Translations under genes and position numbers: made by a program | The notes under the pieces: generated by a model | Databases searched by the model: none | The model's input: the letters and a program-made list of their open reading frames with translations, nothing else | Told to the model about the DNA's origin: nothing | Origin: Phycisphaerales bacterium | GTDB lineage: Bacteria > Planctomycetota > Phycisphaerae > Phycisphaerales > SM1A02 | Direction: 5' to 3' | NCBI GenBank assembly: GCA_029260575.1 | Contig: JAJDDB010000032.1 | Coordinates: forward strand, 62,001-126,000 | Length of the DNA: 64,000 nucleotides | In this document: one piece after another, positions 34,030 to 43,413 of the stretch | Layout of the letters: the number at the start of each line of letters is the position of its first letter | Position numbering within the stretch: position 1 is the first letter of the stretch

Positions 34030-35535
34030 ATGCTTCGATTTGCGGTGTATGACGAAACCGGGCTTGCTGACAGCTATCCGCTGAACAACGCCCATCTCAT
34101 CGGCCCTGATGATGTCGTCGTGCCCGGCGATGTGCTGTTTGAGGACGGCCACATTGTCTGCCGAAAGAAGACCAGCCAGGCTGTCGGGGTTGAAGTTCTC
34201 GCAGATGCCGGCCAGATGGGCCAGCTCATGCTGCCGACGTGTCTGCTTCCGGATCGCGAACGGCCATATGTTCTCAACGTCGAACTTGCGCGCCACCGCA
34301 TAAAGATGTTCATCGCCAAGAGCGAGGACTGGCAGATGTTCGACATAGCTGCTGATCACCCCGCGATGCTGCAGTGGGAAAAAGCTCGGCAGATCTTTAC
34401 CCGCGCCCTCACCATGCCGGACCCGATCAAGGCAGATCAGTTTGCCCGTCAGGCGCTGACGTTCGGCATCGATGCCACCGAGCGACTTGCGCTCGCCCAC
34501 GCGGACATCCTGCTGCATCGCCGTTACGCGCAGCGGCCTGCATCATCCACAACCCTTGGCGTGTGCATCTGGCCCGGGCGCGATTCCAAACCGCTCCGCG
34601 ATATTGTCTCCAGGGAGTTCGATGTCGTTTCGATTCCCATGCGCTGGCGCGATCTCGAAGTTGAAGAGGGGTCATACAACTGGGAGCAGGTCGATCGCTG
34701 GGTGCATTGGGCTCAGAAGCAGAAGAAGCCCGTCGTCGGCGGGCCGCTGCTGGATTTCTCACATGCTGCAACGCCGCAGTGGATGCACGTCTGGCAAAAC
34801 GATTACGACACCTGTCGCGATCTTGCATATGACCACATCGAACGCGTTGTGCAGCGCTATCGCGGCGCGGTTGGTTTGTGGAACATCGCATCCGGCCTGA
34901 ATGCCAATCAGAATTTTCGCTTTACGTTCGAACAGATGATGGATATGGCCCGCATGGCTGCGCTGGTTGTGCGCCAGGCCCGGCCGGGTGCGCGCATCCT
35001 CGTTGAACTGGTCCAGCCCTTCGGCGATCACCTTGCGTTTCACAAGGACTCACTGCCGCCGGCACGGTTTGTTGAGCGCCTTTTGCAGGAAGGCATTCGC
35101 CTCGATGCCATCGGTATACAACTGCTGTTCGGCAACGGCACCATCGGTCACACCACCCGCGATCTCATGCAGATCAGTAACGTCATCGATCGCTTTGCGT
35201 TTCTGGAACAACCGATTCTGATCTCCGCCCTCGGCGCGCCCAGTGAAAATATCGATCCAGATGGCGGGTACTGGCACAAGCACTGGACCGCAGAATCGCA
35301 AGGCCTGTGGGTGTCCCGCGTCTTTGCGATGATGATGAGCAAGCCGTTCGTCGAATCCGTGTTCTGGGGCGAGTTGTACGATCACCATCATGCGGCTCTG
35401 CCGATGGGCGGGCTGGTCAGCGAAGAAGGCAAAGCCAAACCGGCGTTGGCGCGTTTGATCGGCGCCCGTAGACGCCTGCGCAAACCGCTCGGCGCAGCAA
35501 CCGCAGCACCGGCCGAACAGAATGCGCCGCAATAA
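34030..35535 (+). CDS. GH10-like protein without catalytic glutamates
   Basis: A 501-residue protein from the ATG at 34030. An N-terminal non-catalytic domain of about 170 residues is followed by a TIM-barrel like GH10 xylanases: LGVCIWPGRDS, then VSIPMRWRDLEVEEGSYNWEQVD, WVHWAQKQKKPVVGGPLLDF and LLQEGIRLDAIGIQLLF. The acid/base position, normally W-x-x-x-x-E, reads WNIASG with Gly289. The nucleophile position, normally TELD, reads ISALGA with Ala400. No signal peptide is visible. It is probably a non-catalytic carbohydrate-binding or regulatory relative. Divergent from purC. Confidence 0.65.
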   Translation: MLRFAVYDETGLADSYPLNNAHLIGPDDVVVPGDVLFEDGHIVCRKKTSQAVGVEVLADAGQMGQLMLPTCLLPDRERPYVLNVELARHRIKMFIAKSEDWQMFDIAADHPAMLQWEKARQIFTRALTMPDPIKADQFARQALTFGIDATERLALAHADILLHRRYAQRPASSTTLGVCIWPGRDSKPLRDIVSREFDVVSIPMRWRDLEVEEGSYNWEQVDRWVHWAQKQKKPVVGGPLLDFSHAATPQWMHVWQNDYDTCRDLAYDHIERVVQRYRGAVGLWNIASGLNANQNFRFTFEQMMDMARMAALVVRQARPGARILVELVQPFGDHLAFHKDSLPPARFVERLLQEGIRLDAIGIQLLFGNGTIGHTTRDLMQISNVIDRFAFLEQPILISALGAPSENIDPDGGYWHKHWTAESQGLWVSRVFAMMMSKPFVESVFWGELYDHHHAALPMGGLVSEEGKAKPALARLIGARRRLRKPLGAATAAPAEQNAPQ

Positions 35536-35543
35536 GAAGATCA

Positions 35544-35921
35544 ATGCCGCAGCACTCGCAACAACTCGAATCCATCCCCGGCCACATACTCATCGTTGTC
35601 GCGTTGTTGCTGTTCATCATCATCGCAGGCATTCGGCGCATGACCGCTGCCGTGTCGTGGGATGCACTCAGTGCTTCGATCACCGCCCCAGCCGGTGCCT
35701 TGCAGCATTGGCCGGACGGTCGTCTGGATATCAACCGTGCGAGTGAAGCCGAGTTGTGCCTGTTGCCTGGTGTTGGCCCGGCTCGTGCCCGAGCCATTAT
35801 CGAAGAACGCGACCGCAGCGGCGGCTTTTCCACAACGCTCGATCTGGATCGCGTCTACGGTATCGGCATCAAGACCATCGACTGGTTCGATGAAGCCATT
35901 GTGCTTCATCCCGCTGAATAA
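35544..35921 (+). CDS. ComEA-like helix-hairpin-helix membrane protein
   Basis: A 125-residue protein 8 bases after the GH10-like gene, so likely the same transcript. One membrane helix (residues 14-29, IVVALLLFIIIAG) anchors it, with a C-terminal pair of helix-hairpin-helix motifs: INRASEAELCLLPGVGPARA and LDRVYGIGIKTIDWFDEAI. This matches the DNA-binding domain of ComEA, the periplasmic receptor for DNA uptake, with the anchor at the N-terminus. In planctomycetes such proteins are common without a full competence operon, so DNA-binding is inferred and uptake is not established. Confidence 0.78.
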   Translation: MPQHSQQLESIPGHILIVVALLLFIIIAGIRRMTAAVSWDALSASITAPAGALQHWPDGRLDINRASEAELCLLPGVGPARARAIIEERDRSGGFSTTLDLDRVYGIGIKTIDWFDEAIVLHPAE

Positions 35922-36168
35922 GCCAATTCCACCATCACATCAGCGGGGTTCTATAAACCCGGCATTCTGCGGGTGTACCACACCGGCGCACGGCATCACA
36001 GACGCCGGCTCGCACCGCGGAATTGATCCGCCGTCCACGCAAACTTGATTTGGCGGTTGCCACAATTCGATTCCCGCCTACGATCGTGACGATGAGCAAA
36101 CCATTGGCGGCAGCCGAGCACGCAGCTTTGGCTGGTCGCCCCTGCGCGCTCGACTCGAACCGGAGCCT

Positions 36169-39100
36169 GTGACAACAACGCCCGGACAAACCTGGTTGCG
36201 ACAGATTGCCGGCCACCCCGCAATCGACGCCCTCGCTGCGCGCATCAGCTCCGGCGGCCACCTCGCAGCCCGCGGCATTGCCGGCTCCAGCGCTGTCATC
36301 ACTGCTGCACTGCTGCAACAACGCACCGCTGCGCCGCTGCTGCTTGTGCTGCCGCACATTGACGATGCCGATGAAGCATTTGATGAATTGACCGGCCTGG
36401 GTGTTGATGCAGCGCAGCTTCCGGTGATGGAATTGCTTCCAGGGGAGAGTTCGGTCAATCCGGATCTGCTCGCCGAACGCCTCGCGCTTGTCGATCGTGT
36501 GCGCGCAGCAAACATGCCGCAGGTCATATGCGCATCGTTCGCAGCACTCATGCAGGGTGTCCCCGACGATGAAAGTCTCAAGCGCATGCACCGCGTCATC
36601 CGTCCCGGTGATTCGATCGAACAGGGTGAATTTATCTGTTGGCTCACCGACGTCGGCTACACGCGCGTCGATGCCATTGCTGCTGCAGGCGAATTTGCTG
36701 TGCGCGGCGGCATTCTCGATATATTCCCCCCCGGTGCGGAACCGACGCGCATTGATCTCTTCGGCGACGATGTCGAGCAGATCAACGTGATCGATCTGGA
36801 AACAATGGGTTCGGACCGCAAACTCGATGATGTCATGATCGTCGGCGCGTCGCTGGAACAATTGCAGACCGATCGCGGCGCGATTCTGTTTCCAAGTTTG
36901 TTGCCGAACAATGCTGTTGCGGTGCTCGTTGAAGTTGCGGAGCTCACCGAACAGGGCCGCAGTTATTTCGACCGCGCCACCGAGACCGGCGGCATTTTCG
37001 GCCCGCCTGCCGTGTTCAAATCGCTCGATGAATCACTGCACAGCGTTGTGCAGATCAACCATTTTTCGCCGGGCGCCGGCTCCGGTGATGAGATTTCGCT
37101 ACCCGTTGAATCGCTTCCCACGTTCGCTGAAACCGCCGGTAATGCAGTCCGCGAACTTGGTGAATTGGCCGCAACATCTACGATATTCGCCCTCTGTCAG
37201 AACGATGGTGAACTGCAACGCCTCGGCGAGTTGATCATCCAACACGCAGGCAGCACCGCAATTGCGCTGCAGAAAATCTATCTGCACCGCGGGTTCATCT
37301 GGGCAGGCGATTCACAGTCGATCGCGCTTGTGCCGCAGCACGAACTGCTGCATCGCTATCAATTGCGCAGGTCTGTGCGCCGCGTCGCAGCGGGGCGTGC
37401 AGTCGATGCATTCATCGATCTGCAGCCGGGCGATTATGTCGTACACCGCGACCACGGCATCGCGCGCTTTGCGGGTGTGCGCACAATGAAACCTTCGCCG
37501 GGCAAGCCCAGCGAAGAATATCTCACGCTCGAATTCGCCAGGAGCGCAAAACTCCATGTCGCTGCGACCAAGATCGAGCTCGTCCAGAAATACATCGGCG
37601 CGTTTCGCGGCCAACCCGAATTGTCCACGCTCGGCGGGCGCAAGTGGAAAACCCAAAAGGAAAAGGTCAAGGAAGCGGTTCGCGATCTTGCCAAGGAGAT
37701 GCTGCAACTGCAGGCAACCCGTGAATCAATGCCCGGCATTCGCTATCCCGCAGACACCATCTGGCAGAAGGAATTCGAAGCTGAGTTTCCCTACGACGAA
37801 ACCGAAGATCAACTCACCGCCATTGCCTCGGTCAAACGCGATATGGCCGAACCTCGCCCGATGGATAGACTTATCTGCGGCGATGTCGGCTTCGGCAAGA
37901 CTGAAGTCGCCATCCGCGCTGCTTTCAAAGCAGCGGAATTTGGCAGGCAGGTTGCAGTGCTCGTGCCGACAACTGTGTTGGCTGAGCAACACGAACGAAC
38001 CTTCCGGGGGCGGTTTGCTGCGTATCCGTTTCGCATTGAATCTCTCAGTCGCTTCAAGACCGCAAAGCAGCAGAAGCAGACGCTCGAAGCACTCGCGCGC
38101 AGCGAAGTCGACATCATCATCGGCACGCATCGTTTGCTCAGCAAGGATGTTCACTTCGCAGACCTCGGCCTTGTGATTGTCGATGAAGAACAACGCTTCG
38201 GCGTCGAGCACAAACAGCGATTGCTGACGATGCGCACAACTGTTGATGTCATCACCATGAGCGCCACGCCGATTCCGCGCACGCTGCACATGTCCATGCT
38301 CGGCCTGCGCGATATCAGTTCGCTGACCACTGCTCCCGCAGATCGGCGCGCGATCGTGACGGAAGTCATCGCACATAACGAACATCGCCTCAGGCAGGCG
38401 ATCGAACGTGAACTTGCCCGCGAGGGGCAGGTGTTTTACGTCCACAACCGCGTACACAATATTCGTGAAGTTGCGGATTTCGTGCAGAAGCTTGCCCCCA
38501 AAGCGAAGATCCTCATCGGCCACGGCCAGATGCCCGCGCGTGAACTCGAATCTGTCATGCTCAAGTTTGTCCGAGGCGATGCGGACATACTTGTCAGCAC
38601 CACAATCATCGAAAGCGGCATTGACATTCCCACCGCCAACACGATGATCATCAACGAAGCCCAGATGTTCGGCCTCTCGGAGCTGCATCAACTGCGCGGC
38701 AGAGTCGGCCGGCACAAACATCGTGCGTATTGCTATCTCATGCTCCCGCAGAATGCGACGATCAGCGAAACAGCGGTGAAGCGATTGCGCGCGCTCGAAA
38801 GTTTCTCGATGCTCGGCGCCGGCTTCAAGATTGCCATGCGCGATCTGGAAATTCGCGGCGCGGGAAATCTGCTTGGTGCAGAACAGTCCGGCCACATCTC
38901 CGCAGTTGGTTACGAAATGTATTGTCAACTGCTGCAGCAGTCTGTGGAAGAACTCAAACACCAGCCGCGCACCAATGTCATTGATACGACGATTGACATG
39001 GGCATCGCCGGTTCGATTCCCAAGGGCTATATTCCCGCTGATGCCCGGCGTCTTGATGCGTATCGCAGGATCAGTCAGGCGACGAGTTACGAGGAGCTTG

Positions 39101-39450
39101 AACAGGTGCAGCGCGATCTCGAAAGCGCCTACGGCAGTCCGCCCACCGGCGTGCAGCATCTGCTGGAATTGTCCGAGATTCGTATTGCAGCAGCAGAACT
39201 CGGCGTGGTCTCGCTCACCCGCCATGATGATGATCTCATCTTCCGCACGCGCCACCCCCGCAAACTGGAACAGGCAATGGGCGATGCAAAAGGCACGCTG
39301 CGCCTCGTAGGCCAGCCGGATGCAAGCGGCCTCAGCGAAGTGTATTACCGCCCGCCGAAGAACTATTTTGAAGGCACGACAATCCTGACGGTCCTGCGGC
39401 ATCGGTTGCACGCGACCGTTTCAGCGGAACCCAGTGTTGCGATTGTCTAA
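36169..39450 (+). CDS. mfd: Transcription-repair coupling factor
   Basis: A 1093-residue protein from a GTG at 36169 with GGAG just upstream. It follows the Mfd plan: a UvrB-homology region with FAVRGGILDIFPPG near residues 178-191 (RGGIxDIFPP), then an RNA polymerase-interaction domain with PGDYVVHRDHGIARFAGV, and the translocase: Walker A CGDVGFGKTEVAIRAA, DEEQRFGVEHKQ, TMSATPIPRTLHMS, and TRG motif region. It removes stalled RNA polymerase at lesions and recruits UvrA. A large antisense frame from 37726 is a shadow. The gene stands alone between non-coding gaps. Confidence 0.95.
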   Translation: MTTTPGQTWLRQIAGHPAIDALAARISSGGHLAARGIAGSSAVITAALLQQRTAAPLLLVLPHIDDADEAFDELTGLGVDAAQLPVMELLPGESSVNPDLLAERLALVDRVRAANMPQVICASFAALMQGVPDDESLKRMHRVIRPGDSIEQGEFICWLTDVGYTRVDAIAAAGEFAVRGGILDIFPPGAEPTRIDLFGDDVEQINVIDLETMGSDRKLDDVMIVGASLEQLQTDRGAILFPSLLPNNAVAVLVEVAELTEQGRSYFDRATETGGIFGPPAVFKSLDESLHSVVQINHFSPGAGSGDEISLPVESLPTFAETAGNAVRELGELAATSTIFALCQNDGELQRLGELIIQHAGSTAIALQKIYLHRGFIWAGDSQSIALVPQHELLHRYQLRRSVRRVAAGRAVDAFIDLQPGDYVVHRDHGIARFAGVRTMKPSPGKPSEEYLTLEFARSAKLHVAATKIELVQKYIGAFRGQPELSTLGGRKWKTQKEKVKEAVRDLAKEMLQLQATRESMPGIRYPADTIWQKEFEAEFPYDETEDQLTAIASVKRDMAEPRPMDRLICGDVGFGKTEVAIRAAFKAAEFGRQVAVLVPTTVLAEQHERTFRGRFAAYPFRIESLSRFKTAKQQKQTLEALARSEVDIIIGTHRLLSKDVHFADLGLVIVDEEQRFGVEHKQRLLTMRTTVDVITMSATPIPRTLHMSMLGLRDISSLTTAPADRRAIVTEVIAHNEHRLRQAIERELAREGQVFYVHNRVHNIREVADFVQKLAPKAKILIGHGQMPARELESVMLKFVRGDADILVSTTIIESGIDIPTANTMIINEAQMFGLSELHQLRGRVGRHKHRAYCYLMLPQNATISETAVKRLRALESFSMLGAGFKIAMRDLEIRGAGNLLGAEQSGHISAVGYEMYCQLLQQSVEELKHQPRTNVIDTTIDMGIAGSIPKGYIPADARRLDAYRRISQATSYEELEQVQRDLESAYGSPPTGVQHLLELSEIRIAAAELGVVSLTRHDDDLIFRTRHPRKLEQAMGDAKGTLRLVGQPDASGLSEVYYRPPKNYFEGTTILTVLRHRLHATVSAEPSVAIV

Positions 39451-39487
39451 CGATCGTTGATTTCTAGCGAATCTACATCTGCACTTC

Positions 39488-40612
39488 TTATGAGATCGAC
39501 GCCTTGTCAGCGAGCTGACGGAGCAGTTCTGTCACGAGATCAGGTTGTTTGATTTTGGATAGCGTGCTTCGACGAAAACGATCTTTGAGAACCGCCTGAT
39601 CTTTTTCCACGGCATGGATCCAGTTGACCCGAACGCACCAATCGCATCGATCTTCATCGTGAAGTCGTTGGTCGTCGTAAACCGCGCTCACTTCAAGATC
39701 GGGCAGTGGTTTCGTGAATCCAACTGGTACAAACTCTCTGAGCGGGCAGGCTTTCTCTGTCACTTCACCATACCCAACGTATCCTTTGCCGCTGAGATAC
39801 GCGAATACTTTGTCCCCTTTGCGTAGAGTCTGGGCGTGGCCAATGTACTTCTGTCCTCCACCAGCCTGCAGGAAACCGTAACGTTTGCAGTCTTCCCACG
39901 ATCGATTTTGGTCTTCCGGTTTATCACCGGTATTCATAAACCAGTACCCAGTGTCTTTACGGGCAGCCTCTCGTCGTTCGTGCTCTTTCTCACGCACACG
40001 GACTATGTAATCCTCCGCATCGGGAAAAGGAATGACTTGTTGCACATCGAGGATCGTGTCGTTGGCAATCTGATAAGGTTCAAGTCGAACACATCGGATA
40101 TCTAGACCTGTCTCATTGAGCCACAGCACCGACGTGGTCAACTCCTTCTGAAAACCAGCAGCGACGAGGATAATTCGCACAGAATTTCCAAATTCATCCT
40201 CGCGAGGTTCATCCCACTGCAAGAAATCCAACAGTTCCGTCTGGGCGTCTAACTCAGAGTCGGTCTTGTCCAAGTGGAGTTGAAACACATCAACGGCGCG
40301 GTCAAATCTCATCTTTGCGACCATCGAGGCGTACCTGATCGCTTGAAGTTCCATGTGTCCGCCACGCCGACCGCGCTTCAGTTCAATGACAACGATGTTT
40401 GCCTGCCTATCGATGCCGAGAAGATCGATACGCCGTCGTGATTCATCCCAATCACAGAATTCTTCGCTGATCACTAGAACATCGGGCGCAACGACTTTGA
40501 TGTTCGCCTGCAAGAGACGTTGGAGATCAGAGCGTTCATAGACGCCAATGTCTGGGAAGGTCGTGGGACGTATTGATGCGATTGACTCAGATGTAAGACG
40601 GTAAAGGGACAT
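39488..40612 (-). CDS. Nuclease (PD-(D/E)XK) fused to a PUA/EVE-like domain
   Basis: A 374-residue two-domain protein. The N-terminal domain has the restriction-like core RRIDLLGIDRQANIVVIELKRG (D63, E77-x-K79, earlier E50) and HMELQAIRYASMV, reminiscent of NucS/RecB-like nucleases. After a helical linker rich in Glu/Arg (residues about 205-220), the C-terminal domain begins YWFMNTGDKPEDQNRSWEDCK and continues KYIGHAQTLRKGDKVFAYLS, a PUA/EVE-type fold that in other proteins reads modified bases. The fusion suggests a modification-dependent restriction nuclease. No partner methylase or helicase is nearby. Confidence 0.65.
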   Translation of the reverse strand: MSLYRLTSESIASIRPTTFPDIGVYERSDLQRLLQANIKVVAPDVLVISEEFCDWDESRRRIDLLGIDRQANIVVIELKRGRRGGHMELQAIRYASMVAKMRFDRAVDVFQLHLDKTDSELDAQTELLDFLQWDEPREDEFGNSVRIILVAAGFQKELTTSVLWLNETGLDIRCVRLEPYQIANDTILDVQQVIPFPDAEDYIVRVREKEHERREAARKDTGYWFMNTGDKPEDQNRSWEDCKRYGFLQAGGGQKYIGHAQTLRKGDKVFAYLSGKGYVGYGEVTEKACPLREFVPVGFTKPLPDLEVSAVYDDQRLHDEDRCDWCVRVNWIHAVEKDQAVLKDRFRRSTLSKIKQPDLVTELLRQLADKASIS

Positions 40613-40847
40613 TGCTCGATCCAGTTGAAGTGGTAGTCAGTGATTCGGCGCGCAAAGTGGTGGTGCTGTAACACGCATCGAATGAAGATCGACACTGCTC
40701 AATATTGCTGAGGCCTAGATCGCTGATACTACCAAAACGGCAATTGATGGAGCAACCCGAGCAGTGAGGATTGCGACTTGGTCGATTGGTGGGCCGACTC
40801 GATCGGTTGAGTATGTCCGATGTTCATGTGCGGTTGCGACCTGCAAG
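40613..40847. other. Gap between nuclease gene and 21-bp array
   Basis: No gene seen. It holds the leader of the minus-strand nuclease and possibly two more diverged 21-base units just before 40848. Confidence 0.4.
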
Positions 40848-41204
40848 CTTCCTTTCGCTCCTTCGAGCGTTCCCTTCGCGTTCTCGAACAACGACAGCGC
40901 GACCGGAACTTCTCGCCGCGCGCGAGGGCGCAATCCGGACGCTCGTGCGGACATTGACGGTGAGCATGCGACCATTCGCGGCGGGCGTGGAACCAATCCG
41001 GGAGCGCATGCGGGAATTCCGGGAGCGCGTGCACCATTTCACGAAGCGCGTTGGCGCGGGTGACTGTGTTGTCAGTGTGACAGGTTGTATTACCAAAACC
41101 GGGGGTTGTGGTTTCTGCGATGCTGGGAGTGTTACCCGTTGTGGCGACTGTGTTGTCCGGGCGATGGGTCGTGTTGTCGGCGTGCATGACAACACTTCCG
41201 GGAG
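40848..41204. repeat. 21-bp tandem repeat array at gene B
   Basis: Seventeen consecutive 21-base units in one register. Three successive sub-families are visible: four T/C-rich units from 40848 (TTC..TTCGCG), six units from 40932 sharing ATTC/AATC..GGAGCGCGTGCGG, and seven from 41058 sharing GACTGTGTTGTC. Minus-strand frames give heptads with a fixed His then a fixed Asn-Thr. The units are unrelated in sequence to those at 7698-8086 but have the same period and the same place before a member of one gene family. Confidence 0.78.
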
Positions 41205-41391
41205 CGGCGGCTTTGAAGCCGGTTGGGTGGACCGTGATGCCGATTGTGTATTTGTACGAGTTTTCGGACTTTCGGTGAAGTGGTGCAGCGGCAAAGACGA
41301 TTCGAGACTGGATTCTCGTTCTCCTGAGGCGAATCTTCGACCTGCGCGGGAATGACGGAGTGGGGCGGGAAGGATGTGCAGGAGCATTGTC

Positions 41392-42399
41392 ATGCACAAG
41401 AAACGCCGACATCGAAGCAAACGCCGCGATCATCGTGCCCGAACGCCGAAGAAGCGCAGGCTGCGGAATCTGGACCGATTCATCCCACGAGCGGACAGTG
41501 ACTTTGCGTATACCGCAAAGAGCTTTGTTCATTATGTATCGAAGCAGCCGCAGCGCTATGGTCTGACGGCCGACGATGCGGCGACAATCGAGAAGGCGGT
41601 GGCTGCGTTCCGCGAGGCGCTGGCGGTGGCCCAGAAGCGGCGGACGAGTACGATGGAGTTGGTTCTGGCCAAGGACGCCGCCCGCCAACATGCTGAGTTG
41701 GTCGTGCGGCAGGCGGGGGACATCGTCCGCGCGAACCCGGACGTGTCGGCCGCATCCAAGCGCATGCTGCGCATCAAACAGCGGCCGACGAAGAACAAAC
41801 GCCGTGATTGTCCGAGCGATCCGCCGGTGCTGAAGTACGTGCAAACGAAGGAAGGTGTGGTCGTGATGCATGATGGCGGCCAGTCCGTCGCTCGTGGCGT
41901 GCATGTGATTTCGTATGAAATTTTCGAACAGAGGATTGCACAAGGCAGGATTCGCACGCGCGCCGGCACCGGCAAACCTGACGGGGCTGTGCGGGTGGAG
42001 GTGTTTTGCGATCTCGTGCCGCCGGAGATGCCGGTGCCGAAGCACCCCGGCGAATATGGGCGCTGGCCGCTGTATTTGCGGTCGTACACGCGCAGTCCGA
42101 TGGAGGTGGAGTTTCCGCTGCCATCGCAGCCGATGCGTGTGGTGTATTGGGCGCGGTGGGCGAATGCGACGGGGCAGGTGAGCAGGTGTTCGAAGACGTG
42201 TGTCGGGCCGATTGTGGGCGGGCCGCCACCGGTGAAGCGACTGGATGCGCAGGAACCGGATCGCCTGATGGAGCCGAAGTTCACTGTCGTGCAGATGCCG
42301 GAGTTCGCGCTGCCTGCGGCTGATGATGCAGCGGGGCGGGAAATGCAGATGTTGTTACCTGCGATGGTGGAAGAGAAGAGACTGCCTGCGCAGCAATGA
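41392..42399 (+). CDS. Uncharacterised protein B, related to 8100-9038
   Basis: About 335 residues from the ATG at 41392, chosen because AGGAG at 41380-41384 has ideal spacing; the upstream ATG at 41374 does not. A basic start (MHKKRRHRSKRRDH) leads into IPRADSDFAYTAKSFVHYV, QRYGLTADDA, KDAARQHAELVVRQAGDIVRA and a 'K.MLRI' boundary, which align with protein A. The second half is beta-rich with YTRSPMEVEFPLPSQPMRVV and YWARWANATGQVS, aligning with A's last third. No signal peptide is visible. It lies 188 bases after the array. Function unknown. Confidence 0.68.
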   Translation: MHKKRRHRSKRRDHRARTPKKRRLRNLDRFIPRADSDFAYTAKSFVHYVSKQPQRYGLTADDAATIEKAVAAFREALAVAQKRRTSTMELVLAKDAARQHAELVVRQAGDIVRANPDVSAASKRMLRIKQRPTKNKRRDCPSDPPVLKYVQTKEGVVVMHDGGQSVARGVHVISYEIFEQRIAQGRIRTRAGTGKPDGAVRVEVFCDLVPPEMPVPKHPGEYGRWPLYLRSYTRSPMEVEFPLPSQPMRVVYWARWANATGQVSRCSKTCVGPIVGGPPPVKRLDAQEPDRLMEPKFTVVQMPEFALPAADDAAGREMQMLLPAMVEEKRLPAQQ

Positions 42400-42435
42400 C
42401 GGAGGCAGTGATCCGTCGTTACACTCCGAGTCCGC

Positions 42436-43413
42436 GTGTTCGGCATCACTCCCACAATCTGGCTGATCGTGCAGATCGCGCTTGCGTGTGTGACGATTGT
42501 GATCTGGTTTGTGCGAGTGTTGCCGAACCTGTATCGCGCGCCGCAGCCGCGCCTGCTGCTGGAAGTCTGGGCGCCGGTTGCGCTGATCGTGCCTGTACTC
42601 TGCGGGCTTGGGTTTGTCGGCACAGGTATACATGAACAGCAGCACTGGATGCCGACGGCGGGAGTTGTACTCGCAGCAATGTGCGCGGTGGGTGTTGTTT
42701 TGCTGCGCAATGATGTGCATGACAATACAGCCAGACGGTTTATACACAGCGGATTTGCAGGGGTCGTGTGGACGATTGCCGGCATCATGCTGCTCATGCT
42801 GGCTGCGGCGGATGTGCTGACCGTCATCGTCGGCCAATGTGTGTTTGCAGTCGCAGCGATTCTTCTCTGGATGAACACACCCAGCGAACAGGAGCTTGCA
42901 ACAATTGTTCGAGCTGATGATGACCTGCAAGCACAGCGGGCTGCATCCATCGGCATGTTGCTGATTGTCGTGATCGCAATAGGTCACGGCATCGCAGTCG
43001 TCGGCGGCGGGCAGGAACACGCATTCACATCCGCCGGTATTGCGCTGGGAACTGCGCTGCTGATCATGATTGCGACATCGATATACGGGCCGGCTACCGG
43101 CGGGTTGCGACTTGCAGGCTGGACTGCATCGCTGGGGGTATTGTTTGCGATCGGTGTGTTGTCGATGCTGCACATGTTGCCGCACGCCATTGCGATCGCC
43201 AGCAATGGCAAAGAAGAGGCAACAGCGATAGGGCGGCTGCCTTCCATTGAAGTGGCACGCGGGTTCGCAGCAGTCGCGCCGGAAGCGGCGGGGCTGATCG
43301 CGGTCGGATTGCTCGGGCTGGTCGGCGATCGGCTGTCGATTGCAGGTCGGCGGGCGGCGGGCGCAATTCTGGCATTGGTGAGCGTCTGTCTGCTGTTGTG
43401 GCGATTGTTGTAA
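42436..43413 (+). CDS. Multi-pass membrane protein of unknown function
   Basis: A 325-residue protein starting at GTG 42436, with about nine to ten hydrophobic helices (for example TIWLIVQIALACVTIVIWFV and LIVVIAIGHGIAVVGGG). Short polar loops contain HEQQHWMPTA and RNDVHDNTARRF. No recognised transporter or enzyme signature is visible. It is close behind protein B (about 37 bases) and may be co-transcribed with it, which could make it part of the same unit. That link is inferred from spacing only. Confidence 0.55.
   Translation: MFGITPTIWLIVQIALACVTIVIWFVRVLPNLYRAPQPRLLLEVWAPVALIVPVLCGLGFVGTGIHEQQHWMPTAGVVLAAMCAVGVVLLRNDVHDNTARRFIHSGFAGVVWTIAGIMLLMLAAADVLTVIVGQCVFAVAAILLWMNTPSEQELATIVRADDDLQAQRAASIGMLLIVVIAIGHGIAVVGGGQEHAFTSAGIALGTALLIMIATSIYGPATGGLRLAGWTASLGVLFAIGVLSMLHMLPHAIAIASNGKEEATAIGRLPSIEVARGFAAVAPEAAGLIAVGLLGLVGDRLSIAGRRAAGAILALVSVCLLLWRLL

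Noticed and set aside
37726-39411. A 561-codon minus-strand frame opposite mfd
   Set aside because: It lies fully antisense to mfd and its residues show no recognisable motif; it is a shadow of codon bias.
40729-42045. A 438-codon minus-strand frame across the second array and gene B
   Set aside because: Its first part is antisense to gene B, which has a good ribosome site and a homologue; the last part is the repeat array.
41556-42956. A 466-codon minus-strand frame rich in Ser, Thr and Ala
   Set aside because: Antisense to gene B and the membrane protein, low-complexity composition.
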